DNA from: Balneolaceae bacterium
GTDB taxonomy: Bacteria; Bacteroidota; Rhodothermia; Balneolales; Balneolaceae
Assembly (NCBI GenBank): GCA_007127395.1
Contig: SKZL01000287.1
Location: 1-14,332 of the forward strand
Direction: 5' to 3'
DNA: 14,332 bases
Shown: positions 7,671 to 14,332 of the stretch, one piece after another
Layout: every line of letters begins with the position of its first letter
How positions within the stretch are numbered: the first letter of the stretch is position 1
Translations under genes and position numbers: made by a program
The notes under the pieces: model-generated
The model's database searches: none
What the model was told of the DNA's origin: nothing
What the model saw: the letters and a program-made list of their open reading frames with translations, nothing else

Positions 7671-8459
7671 ATGAATAGGGTTATTTCACTTAGCATCTTC
7701 TTCACAATCTGCATCATTCTGATTGCCGGAAATTCCGATTTGTCTGCCCAGGAAAAATTTGAAGATCCGGACCAGGCACGGACCATCTTTGACGAGATGG
7801 AAGAGCGAAGGAAAACTATTGAAACAGAAACAGCATTGATGCAGATGGTCATCACCGACCCTCGCGGCCGCACCAGAACCCGTAAGTTACAAACCTGGAC
7901 AAAATATAGTGGCGACGATACAAGCACACTACTCGTTTTCTCTGAACCGGGTAATGTCCGCGGAACCGGCCTTTTGAATCTGGATGAAGAGAACTCCCGA
8001 ACACAAAGGTTATTTCTTCCATCCGTCGGACGCATTCAAACGATCGGCTCATCTGAACGCGGTGACCGTTTCATGGGAAGTGATTTTACCTATGAAGATC
8101 TTGGCTCACAAAATTCGGATGAGTTTGAATTTGACTGGTTGATTAAACATGATCAATTTTACACGATTCGGGCAAAAAAAATTGACTCAGATCAATATGC
8201 TTATCTGGAATTTGATATCCATCGTGAAAGATATACTGCAGATGAAATACGTTATTTTGACAGTTCTGATGAGCTGATCAAGCAACTTAAAGCAGAAAAT
8301 TTTGAACAGATAACTGATCGGCTCTGGAGCCCATCCAAAATGATAATGACTGACCATCGTGAAGGGAGATCCACAACATTGGTATGGCAGAACCGCGAAG
8401 TGAATCAAGTTATTGAATCCTGGAGATTTACAGAACGCGGTTTGCGAAGGGGCATCTGA
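7671..8459 (+). CDS. outer membrane lipoprotein-sorting (LolA-like) periplasmic protein
   Basis: This 262-residue secreted protein starts at ATG 7671, which puts the signal peptide (MNRVISLSIFFTICIILIAG...LSAQ, 1-27) at the N-terminus. The same frame is open upstream to an ATG at 7578, but that would add 31 residues of non-signal sequence, so I reject it. The mature part matches the LolA-like family often annotated as outer membrane lipoprotein-sorting protein (Pfam LolA_like, PF17131, from memory). Signatures are GRTRTRKLQTWTKY (66-79), STLLVFSEPGNVRGTGLL (85-102), LFLPSVGRI (114-122) and GDRFMGSDFTYEDL (131-144). Family members have a half-open beta-barrel likely to carry a lipid or lipoprotein across the periplasm, and are often encoded beside an RND/MMPL exporter. 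No such exporter is visible here. A 159-base gap separates it from lgt. Confidence 0.85.
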   Translation: MNRVISLSIFFTICIILIAGNSDLSAQEKFEDPDQARTIFDEMEERRKTIETETALMQMVITDPRGRTRTRKLQTWTKYSGDDTSTLLVFSEPGNVRGTGLLNLDEENSRTQRLFLPSVGRIQTIGSSERGDRFMGSDFTYEDLGSQNSDEFEFDWLIKHDQFYTIRAKKIDSDQYAYLEFDIHRERYTADEIRYFDSSDELIKQLKAENFEQITDRLWSPSKMIMTDHREGRSTTLVWQNREVNQVIESWRFTERGLRRGI

Positions 8460-8604
8460 GAAAAACGCAGCACTCAAATAAATCTGAATGAATACGTTTT
8501 TGGCTATTTGAAGACAATCATTCCCTTATTGCAGATCTCCCCAAGGTTGATCATATTAAAGCTGACGGTTCAACATTGATTAACAAGTACCGAAATTGCT
8601 CATT

Positions 8605-10056
8605 ATGACCTTGAAAAGCTTATTTTTGATCATAATTTCAGGATCTTTCTTCTTATTTGTGCTCTATCCGATTACGGGTTCGGCGCAGATGATGGAAAAT
8701 GAGCCAAGATGGTTTATAGGAGGCAGTGGTGGTGTGTTAACCGGCACTATTCCATCAGGAAGTGCCGCAACGAACGTCGTCTCCGGGAGATTTTCTGTCA
8801 GTGAAGATTATTACCCATCTCTTGGTATTCATGCCGGCTACCTTGTGACTCAATTTGAATCTGTTGAAGTGAATTTTACTTCCGGCTCTTTTTCTGTATT
8901 TACAGATTATGATTTTTGGCCTGATTTACTATTTGATAATCAATTTTACGCTGCTACTCTTACAACCAAACTTCGGCTCAGAAGAATCTTTGAATCAATT
9001 CCTCAATCCTTGGACTTCTATGTAGCTTTTGGACTGGGATTCATGCAAAGCAATCATACGATAACACCGAACAGTTTAACAGATACGGCTCAAATTGAAC
9101 TGGAGGTGGATACATCTCAGCAAAGTTCACTTCTTGCTTCGTTTGGGGCAGGCGTTGATCTCTCTCTTTCAGATAAGTTCTTTTTATTTTTCCAATATGA
9201 CTATAGTATCATTAATGGCGATCTAATTGACAAGAAGCTTGCCGGTGAGATTCTAAGAAATGATTTTATCTCGACAACCAATAACTGGTCCTCTTTTTCT
9301 GCTGGTTTTAGAATCCGTTTTGGCCGATCCTTTTCCTCCTCCAGGCCCTCCGACAGGGATTTTGAAATTACAGATGCTGCATCGGTCCAAACAGTTCAAG
9401 AGACCGTCGATGAAGAGATCACGGAAGAAACTACCATTACAGAGACAGAGCCGGTTGTCCTGACCCAACCGGTCACTGAGGAGATTGTAGAAGAGGCTAC
9501 TGAAGAAACACCTGAAAAGCCCGCTGAGATGATCGATGAGGATCCCGGATCGGAAGTGGAAGAAACTGTTTCAGATAGCCCTGCTGAATTTGAAGATGTA
9601 AAAAATGAAGAAGTTCTTGAAAAAGTTGAAACATCCCCACCTGCTGAATTATCTGAGGAAGATATTGAAGAAGCTGTTCCATCAGAAGAAGAAATTTTTG
9701 ACCCTGAGGTTTCTCAGGAGGAAATTATTTTGGATACCGATTCAGTAATCAGTGAAACCGTTGCAGAAACCACACCAGAGCCTGAATTTGGGCTTTTTGG
9801 AGACGTTCTAACAGACCTTACCTCCGGGTATACCATAATTGTTCACTCTTTTACACAACCGGAGCTTGCAGAATCAATTATCAATGAATTTCGAAATGAT
9901 GGAATTCGGGCATTTATCCAGTCAACCATAGTTAATCAGATTCGTTATTACAGGGTTGCAATTGGCCAGTTTGAGACCATATATGAAGCCCGCATAGCCG
10001 TTTCATCTTTACCCGAAAGCTATCAACGCAATCATTTTATCTCGGCAATACAGTGA
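8605..10056 (+). CDS. outer-membrane beta-barrel protein with acidic linker and C-terminal SPOR domain
   Basis: This is a 483-residue protein with a three-part structure. Residues 1-28 are a signal peptide (ending GSAQ). Residues about 32-240 look like a small outer-membrane beta-barrel: RWFIGGSGG start, alternating aromatic strands, a FGLGF turn, KFFLFFQYDYSI, and a closing strand WSSFSAGFRIRFG. Residues about 243-400 are a Glu/Pro/Thr-rich disordered linker with repeated TEE/EE steps. Residues 408-483 match the SPOR domain (YTIIVHSFTQPELAESIINEFR, RYYRVAIGQFETIYEARIAV). SPOR domains bind peptidoglycan stripped of stem peptides, commonly at division sites. The ATG at 8605 is preferred over an in-frame TTG at 8596 because it starts directly at the basic end of the signal. 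Placement after a LolA-like gene (145-base gap) fits envelope work. I infer an outer membrane to cell wall tether; no OmpA-type domain is present. Confidence 0.85.
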   Translation: MTLKSLFLIIISGSFFLFVLYPITGSAQMMENEPRWFIGGSGGVLTGTIPSGSAATNVVSGRFSVSEDYYPSLGIHAGYLVTQFESVEVNFTSGSFSVFTDYDFWPDLLFDNQFYAATLTTKLRLRRIFESIPQSLDFYVAFGLGFMQSNHTITPNSLTDTAQIELEVDTSQQSSLLASFGAGVDLSLSDKFFLFFQYDYSIINGDLIDKKLAGEILRNDFISTTNNWSSFSAGFRIRFGRSFSSSRPSDRDFEITDAASVQTVQETVDEEITEETTITETEPVVLTQPVTEEIVEEATEETPEKPAEMIDEDPGSEVEETVSDSPAEFEDVKNEEVLEKVETSPPAELSEEDIEEAVPSEEEIFDPEVSQEEIILDTDSVISETVAETTPEPEFGLFGDVLTDLTSGYTIIVHSFTQPELAESIINEFRNDGIRAFIQSTIVNQIRYYRVAIGQFETIYEARIAVSSLPESYQRNHFISAIQ

Positions 10057-10120
10057 TTACAGTTACTATCCATGGATGAAGTGAAGATATTCCTATTCAT
10101 TGTATTAAACAGTCCTAAAC

Positions 10121-11068
10121 ATGACTTCATGGTCCCTTAAATCAATCCCGCCCCATGACTGGTTTATCTGTTTGGATATTGATCCATATTTTGACCATGA
10201 ACATGATCCTGAAAAAATTTTTGAAGAGGGTTTTACTCGTCCAATATCTCTCAAAGAGAGGGATATTGTTGTAACCACTTTTTTTAATGGTGATCCGGAG
10301 AAGCCTGAGTTTCATTTTGAATCAACTGAAGAACTCACAAAAAGTGAAGTTGCAGAAGCAAACAGATCTTTAAAACGCATCTTTGGAACTGAGTTGGATC
10401 TACGACCTCTTTATGACAAAGCTGCTGATGATCCTGTATTATCTTCCAAATTAAATGAATTTTACGGGCTCAAACGAATGGCCAGGGCAACTTTGCTGGA
10501 TGATGTAGTGAATCGGATTATTCAAATGAGGCTATCGCATAAACCAACTGCAAAAAAGATGGTTTACAAGGTGAGAGAAGCCTATGGGACTCATTTAACG
10601 CACGAAGGCCGTACACTGCCTGCCTGGCCCAGGCCATTTCAGCTTGCAAAAGCAAACCCCGCACAGATAAGGAAATTGGGGCCTACTCTGAAAAAAGGTG
10701 AGTATGTAACCGATTTAGCATCTGATATTCTTGCCGGTGAGCTTGATTTTGAATATCTGGATATTGAAGCATCACCATCGGAGTTTTATGAAAAAATGAT
10801 GAAAATCAGAGGGGTTGGGCCTACTTCTGCTCAGGACCTCATGCTTTTCAGGCCCCGAACAGATGCTATATTTCCATCCAGCATGCAAAAAGGTGAAGAG
10901 AAAGGATTAAGAAAATGGATAATCATGAGTTATGGTGCCGATCCATCCAATCTATCTGAAAAGGAATTTCTTAGCCTGATTCAAAACTGGCAAGGCTATG
11001 AGGCCGCCGCTATTGAATTTTTATTTGCAGATTGGGTGATTAGCCAGAAAAAAAAGAGCTCAAACTAA
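10121..11068 (+). CDS. HhH-GPD (AlkA-like) DNA glycosylase homologue, catalytic Asp apparently absent
   Basis: This 315-residue protein resembles 3-methyladenine DNA glycosylase II/AlkA in layout: an N-terminal beta domain (1-100), then helical domains with a helix-hairpin-helix at 229-242 (IRGVGPTSAQDLML). Such enzymes remove alkylated bases in base excision repair. In E. coli AlkA the HhH is followed by DVFLPDD, whose last Asp (D238) is catalytic. The matching stretch here is DAIFPSS (248-254), so both acidic positions are serine and the next residue is Met 255. Glu259 and Glu260 follow soon after, so an insertion-shifted acid cannot be excluded. The protein may be inactive, a DNA-damage binder, or use another residue. 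It is the last gene of the + strand block and converges with cysH, nine bases apart. Start ATG 10121; no clear ribosome binding site. The superfamily is fairly sure; the substrate is not known. Confidence 0.75.
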   Translation: MTSWSLKSIPPHDWFICLDIDPYFDHEHDPEKIFEEGFTRPISLKERDIVVTTFFNGDPEKPEFHFESTEELTKSEVAEANRSLKRIFGTELDLRPLYDKAADDPVLSSKLNEFYGLKRMARATLLDDVVNRIIQMRLSHKPTAKKMVYKVREAYGTHLTHEGRTLPAWPRPFQLAKANPAQIRKLGPTLKKGEYVTDLASDILAGELDFEYLDIEASPSEFYEKMMKIRGVGPTSAQDLMLFRPRTDAIFPSSMQKGEEKGLRKWIIMSYGADPSNLSEKEFLSLIQNWQGYEAAAIEFLFADWVISQKKKSSN

Positions 11069-11077
11069 ACCAGTTTA

Positions 11078-11830
11078 TTACAAATCATTTTTTTGGGAAA
11101 GCGGAAAATGAATTCCGCACTCTGTTTTGTCCAGATTTCCCCAGCGGCCGGATCGCTCATCCTTATCTGATATAGATTTGGTAGTACAAGGGAAACACCC
11201 AATACTTGAATAACCTTCATCATGCAGCGGGTTATAATTTACTGAGTTTTCGTGAATATAATCCCAAACCCGTTCAGATGTCCATTGAGCCAACGGATTG
11301 AATTTCATCACTTTGTTCTCATTATCCCACTCTGCTATTGAGATATTCTTCCTGGTTTCTGATTGCGATCGCCTGAGCCCGGTCAGCCATGCCTCTTTAT
11401 TCATCAAATATTTTTTCAGAGACAATACTTTCCGAAGGTAACAGCACTTATCAGGATCATTATTCCATAATTGCGGCTGATATAGATGAGCCTGTCCGTC
11501 CAAAGTTAGAATAGGCGAAACAGTTTCGACATCAATAGCATAATCCGATTCCAGTTTTTTCCATAGATCATACGTCTTTTCAAACAATAATCCGGTGTCA
11601 AGTGTGAAAACTGTTATGGGTATTCCCAAAGTCGCAATTTTATGGATCAAAACCATTCCGGATACTCCAAAAGCAGTACCTAAAACAATTTTATCCCCAA
11701 ACTCATCAAAAGACCACTGCAAAAACTCATCAAGATTTTTTTTCTCCAGCTGATGATTGAGTAGCTCAAGTGTTTCTCTGTCCGGAATCTGTAAACTGGT
11801 TTTTTGATCTCTAATAATCCGAAGGCTCAT
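11078..11830 (-). CDS. cysH: adenylyl-sulfate (APS) reductase, iron-sulfur type
   Basis: This enzyme reduces activated sulfate to sulfite with thioredoxin in assimilatory sulfur metabolism, in the cytoplasm. From ATG 11830 it has 250 residues. Motifs are GTAFGVSGMVLIH (nucleotide-binding loop), FTLDTGLLFEKTY, TGLRRSQSETR, KFNPLAQW, IGCFPCT and KTECGIH (catalytic Cys 238). Cysteines CC at 129-130 and C212/C215 form the CC...CxxC set that binds a 4Fe-4S cluster, which marks APS reductases of the bacterial/plant type rather than cluster-free PAPS reductases. A GTG at 11863 in the same frame would add 11 residues, but a perfect inverted repeat would then lie inside the coding sequence, so ATG 11830 is preferred with moderate confidence. 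It lies 135 bases downstream of tdh. No other sulfate-assimilation genes are in the window. Confidence 0.9.
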   Translation of the reverse strand: MSLRIIRDQKTSLQIPDRETLELLNHQLEKKNLDEFLQWSFDEFGDKIVLGTAFGVSGMVLIHKIATLGIPITVFTLDTGLLFEKTYDLWKKLESDYAIDVETVSPILTLDGQAHLYQPQLWNNDPDKCCYLRKVLSLKKYLMNKEAWLTGLRRSQSETRKNISIAEWDNENKVMKFNPLAQWTSERVWDYIHENSVNYNPLHDEGYSSIGCFPCTTKSISDKDERSGRWGNLDKTECGIHFPLSQKNDL

Positions 11831-11848
11831 CTGATAGTTGATTAATTC

Positions 11849-11861
11849 GGTTGTAACAACC
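11849..11861. promoter_or_regulatory. inverted repeat just upstream of cysH
   Basis: GGTTGT-A-ACAACC: six-base arms around a single base, ending 18 bases before the cysH ATG at 11830. It would suit an operator or a small leader hairpin if that ATG is the true start. The regulator is unknown. Confidence 0.35.
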
Positions 11862-11965
11862 ACTCATGTTTATCTCAATACTGCCACCATCACCGGCAAT
11901 CCCCAAATAATCATTATATGCAATGTGATCCTCTTTGAAAACTACTTTTTGAGTATCAGTAAAAC

Positions 11966-12928
11966 TTACTCCATTGATGAAGTCTTTTCAATAAGATTCG
12001 GTAAATGCCTGAGTATATCCATGGTCATCTTGTCCAGACTGAAATCCGGTTCCCAGTCCCAGTCGCGCCGGGCAATTGAGTCATCGATGCTGTCGGGCCA
12101 CGAAGCGGCTATCTCCTGTCGATAATCGGGCTCATAGCGAATAGAAAAACCGGGGATATGTTTTTTAATTGAATTTGCTATCTCTTCAGGTGTAAAACTG
12201 ATTGCAGAGACGTTGTAGCTTGTCCGAACAGTAAGACGATCCGCCTGTGCATTCATCAGATCTATGGTAGCCTTCACTGCATCACTCATATACATCATTG
12301 GCAGGGCACTATCCCGACTTAAAAAACAGTTAAACAGCTCACCTTTCACAGCTTTATGGTAGATGTCTACTGCGTAGTCGGTGGTTCCGCCACCCGGTAA
12401 AGATTTGTATCCAATTAGTCCGGGGTATCGAATACTTCTGACATCCAGGCCAAATTTTCGATGGTAATAGGCACACCACTGCTCACCTGCAACTTTTGTG
12501 ATACCGTATACCGTTGTGGGATTGCAGGGGCTCTCTTGTGGGGTTCTATTCTTATGCGCATCGGGACCAAACACTGCAATGGAGCTTGGCCAGAAGACTT
12601 TTCCAATCTCAAATTTACGAGCCAAATCCAATGTATTTAAAAGGCCATTCATATTCAGGCCCCAGGCAGTCTCAACATTTTTTTCTGCATTTGCGGAAAG
12701 CAGTGCTGCAAGGTGGTAAATTTCAGTGATCTTGTACTTACGAATCAACTCCTTATAAAGCTCCTTATCCAGTACATCCAGTTTTTCAAACAGGCCTTCC
12801 CGCTGACTCTTGTCCGGTTCACTAATATCGGTTGCGATCACATTTTCATTGCCTGCCAATTTGCGCAATTCAATCGTCAACTCACTGCCAAGCTGTCCAT
12901 TTGCACCTGTAATCAGGATTTTTCTCAT
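11966..12928 (-). CDS. tdh: L-threonine 3-dehydrogenase, SDR (epimerase-like) type
   Basis: This enzyme oxidises L-threonine to 2-amino-3-ketobutyrate with NAD+. The 320-residue protein is of the extended SDR family, unlike the zinc-dependent medium-chain Tdh of E. coli. It has an N-terminal Rossmann motif ILITGANGQLGSEL (4-17) with Asp34 (ATDI) as the likely NAD ribose binder. Other motifs are IYHLAALLSA (70-79), WPSSIAVFG (113-121) and the YGITK catalytic pair Tyr141/Lys145. The stretches RYPGLIGYKSLPGGGTTDYA (167-186) and MMYMSDAVKAT (211-221) are typical of SDR-type threonine dehydrogenases. UDP-sugar epimerase is the main alternative from sequence alone, but kbl immediately upstream settles the role. 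The gap to kbl is 53 bases, consistent with one transcript, and an AAGG-containing stretch precedes the ATG. Confidence 0.9.
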   Translation of the reverse strand: MRKILITGANGQLGSELTIELRKLAGNENVIATDISEPDKSQREGLFEKLDVLDKELYKELIRKYKITEIYHLAALLSANAEKNVETAWGLNMNGLLNTLDLARKFEIGKVFWPSSIAVFGPDAHKNRTPQESPCNPTTVYGITKVAGEQWCAYYHRKFGLDVRSIRYPGLIGYKSLPGGGTTDYAVDIYHKAVKGELFNCFLSRDSALPMMYMSDAVKATIDLMNAQADRLTVRTSYNVSAISFTPEEIANSIKKHIPGFSIRYEPDYRQEIAASWPDSIDDSIARRDWDWEPDFSLDKMTMDILRHLPNLIEKTSSME

Positions 12929-12981
12929 ACCTTTGCCTTGTAATAACTTGTTGACATTGTTACTGCTTCAAATTGCTCCGA

Positions 12982-14169
12982 TTAAATAACATTTAGTTCT
13001 TTGCCAACTTCAGTAAAAGCATCTATAGCTCTGTCCAAATGTTCTTTCTCATGGACAGCAGAGAGCTGGACTCTGATTCTGGCCTGGCCTTTTGGAACAA
13101 CCGGGTAATAGAAACCGATCACGTATATCCCCAGGTCCAGCAATTTATCTGCAAAAACCTGTGATATTTTTGCATCGTAAAGCATAACAGGGACAATGGG
13201 ATGTTCTCCCGCTTTTATATCAAATCCGGCTTCACTCATCTTCTTTCTGAAATAGAGTGTATTGGATTCCAGTTTATCTCTGAGCTCTGTTGTTTCACTC
13301 AACAGTTTTAGCACTTCGATGGATGCCCCTGTAATTGCTGGTGCAAGTGTATTGGAAAAAAGATAGGGCCTGGATCGTTGGCGTAACATATCCACGATCT
13401 CCTGCCGGGCAGCTGTAAATCCACCCGAAGCACCGCCCAGTGCTTTTCCTAGCGTACCGGTGATGATATCAACCCTTCCCATTACATCACGATATTCGTG
13501 AACCCCACGTCCGGTTTTACCTATAAACCCTGTGGAGTGACACTCATCACTCATCACAAGTGCATCATATTTCTCAGCCAGATCACAGATTTTATCCAGC
13601 TGTGCGATGGTTCCATCCATCGAAAAAACACCATCTGTCGCAATGATCCTGTTGTTTGCCCCGGCAGACTCTTTTAGCTTCTCCTCCAGATCGGACATGT
13701 CGTTATGCTTGTATACATATCTGTCGGCCTTGCATAGCCGAACACCATCAATGATAGAAGCATGGTTAAGTTGATCCGAAATGATCGCATCACCCTTTCC
13801 GAGTATCGGTTCAAAAACACCTCCATTTGCATCAAAAGCCGCTGCGTACAGAATTGTATCTTCAGTTCCCAGAAACTCTGAAATTGATGCTTCAAGCTCT
13901 TTATGAATGGTTTGTGTCCCACAAATAAACCGAACGGATGACATCCCGTATCCATACTCATCGATCGTCTTCTTTGCCGCTTCTACAACTCTCGGATGTG
14001 AAGAGAGCCCCAAATAATTATTTGCACAAAAGTTGATGACTTCATCTCCTTTAGTGGTTTTTATCACAGCGCCCTGTGGTGATGTAATAATTCGCTCCTC
14101 TTTATAGAGCCCATCTTCCCTGATCTGATCCAGCTCTTTTCTTAATTCACTTTTTAAATTTGAATACAT
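12982..14169 (-). CDS. kbl: glycine C-acetyltransferase (2-amino-3-ketobutyrate CoA ligase)
   Basis: A PLP enzyme of the alpha-oxoamine synthase family, 395 residues, close to the usual length. It splits 2-amino-3-ketobutyrate with CoA into glycine and acetyl-CoA, using the unstable product of the adjacent dehydrogenase. Visible motifs are [14 protein letters not shown] (46-59), [12 protein letters not shown] (74-85), LNHASIIDG (134-142), DGVFSMDG (179-186), [16 protein letters not shown] (207-222) and [10 protein letters not shown] (237-246), where Lys242 is the PLP Schiff-base lysine. BioF and serine palmitoyltransferase are relatives. The strict Kbl-type segments, the full-length [20 protein letters not shown] opening and the tdh neighbour favour Kbl. 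It is the first gene of the - strand pair; its promoter should lie in 14170-14332, which holds no gene I can support. Confidence 0.95.
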   Translation of the reverse strand: MYSNLKSELRKELDQIREDGLYKEERIITSPQGAVIKTTKGDEVINFCANNYLGLSSHPRVVEAAKKTIDEYGYGMSSVRFICGTQTIHKELEASISEFLGTEDTILYAAAFDANGGVFEPILGKGDAIISDQLNHASIIDGVRLCKADRYVYKHNDMSDLEEKLKESAGANNRIIATDGVFSMDGTIAQLDKICDLAEKYDALVMSDECHSTGFIGKTGRGVHEYRDVMGRVDIITGTLGKALGGASGGFTAARQEIVDMLRQRSRPYLFSNTLAPAITGASIEVLKLLSETTELRDKLESNTLYFRKKMSEAGFDIKAGEHPIVPVMLYDAKISQVFADKLLDLGIYVIGFYYPVVPKGQARIRVQLSAVHEKEHLDRAIDAFTEVGKELNVI

Positions 14170-14332
14170 AGAATACTTTTAAAAATGGTTTCATTTGATC
14201 GGCGATAGAAAATACAAAAATTTAACCACTTTTTGATCTCTCAATCGAACGTTGACTTCCAAATGCGAAGGCTAAAAATCCACTTCTGTCCGGTACTGAA
14301 ATCTCACATTTTAATAACCGGCCGCATGTCCG

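Noticed and set aside
11048..11077. Terminator for cysH on the - strand (short stem, then eight T)
   Set aside because: The stem is only five base pairs and the T-run begins six bases after it. The A-run is equally explained by lysine codons at the end of the glycosylase gene.
11870..11914. 14-codon mini-ORF on the - strand between tdh and cysH, as a leader peptide
   Set aside because: It has no ribosome binding site, no cysteine or regulatory codon run, and no attenuator hairpin. This length is expected by chance.
14222..14332. Frame open from the right edge on the - strand for 36 codons, as the end of another gene
   Set aside because: An open frame of that length is common by chance, and I recognise nothing in its translation.

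Overview
The window reads as chromosomal DNA of a Gram-negative, diderm bacterium. By eye (not counted) the base composition is moderate, and the coding style resembles the Bacteroidota/Rhodothermota/Balneolota group. Clues are a TonB-dependent receptor with an N-terminal carboxypeptidase-D-like domain paired with a small lipoprotein, an SDR-type threonine dehydrogenase next to kbl, weak or absent Shine-Dalgarno sequences, and signal peptides ending near ...AQ. A marine or halophilic Balneolota-type organism is my best guess, but it is inference and cannot be fixed from this sequence. I see no rRNA, tRNA, insertion sequence, CRISPR array or phage signature. No gap between genes exceeds about 165 bases.

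Layout, left to right. Bases 1-360 are the 3' end of gltX (glutamyl-tRNA synthetase). Then comes a small lipoprotein gene (451-936) whose stop overlaps the start of a TonB-dependent outer-membrane receptor (933-3215). A perfect inverted repeat lies upstream of this pair. After a 163-base gap with two adjacent palindromes there is a large AsmA-like inner-membrane-anchored protein (3379-6459) with four internal repeats of about 113 residues. It is followed by lgt (6510-7511), an outer-membrane-lipoprotein-sorting (LolA-like) periplasmic protein (7671-8459), and an unusual outer-membrane beta-barrel joined through a long acidic linker to a peptidoglycan-binding SPOR domain (8605-10056). All of these are on the + strand and, gltX aside, all concern the cell envelope. 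A HhH-GPD/AlkA-like DNA glycosylase homologue (10121-11068, +) closes the + strand block.

The right third is on the - strand and converges on the glycosylase. It holds cysH (iron-sulfur APS reductase), then tdh and kbl, which read in the order kbl-tdh-cysH. kbl and tdh together form the classical threonine-to-glycine plus acetyl-CoA route. cysH is separated from tdh by more than 100 bases and may have its own promoter, near a 13-base inverted repeat.

The window is mostly housekeeping and envelope biology; I do not see a clear new defence or mobile system. The points that most deserve a second look are the glycosylase homologue that seems to lack the catalytic aspartate, the beta-barrel/SPOR fusion, the repeat architecture of the AsmA-like protein, the overlapping lipoprotein-receptor pair, and the paired palindromes in front of the AsmA-like gene.
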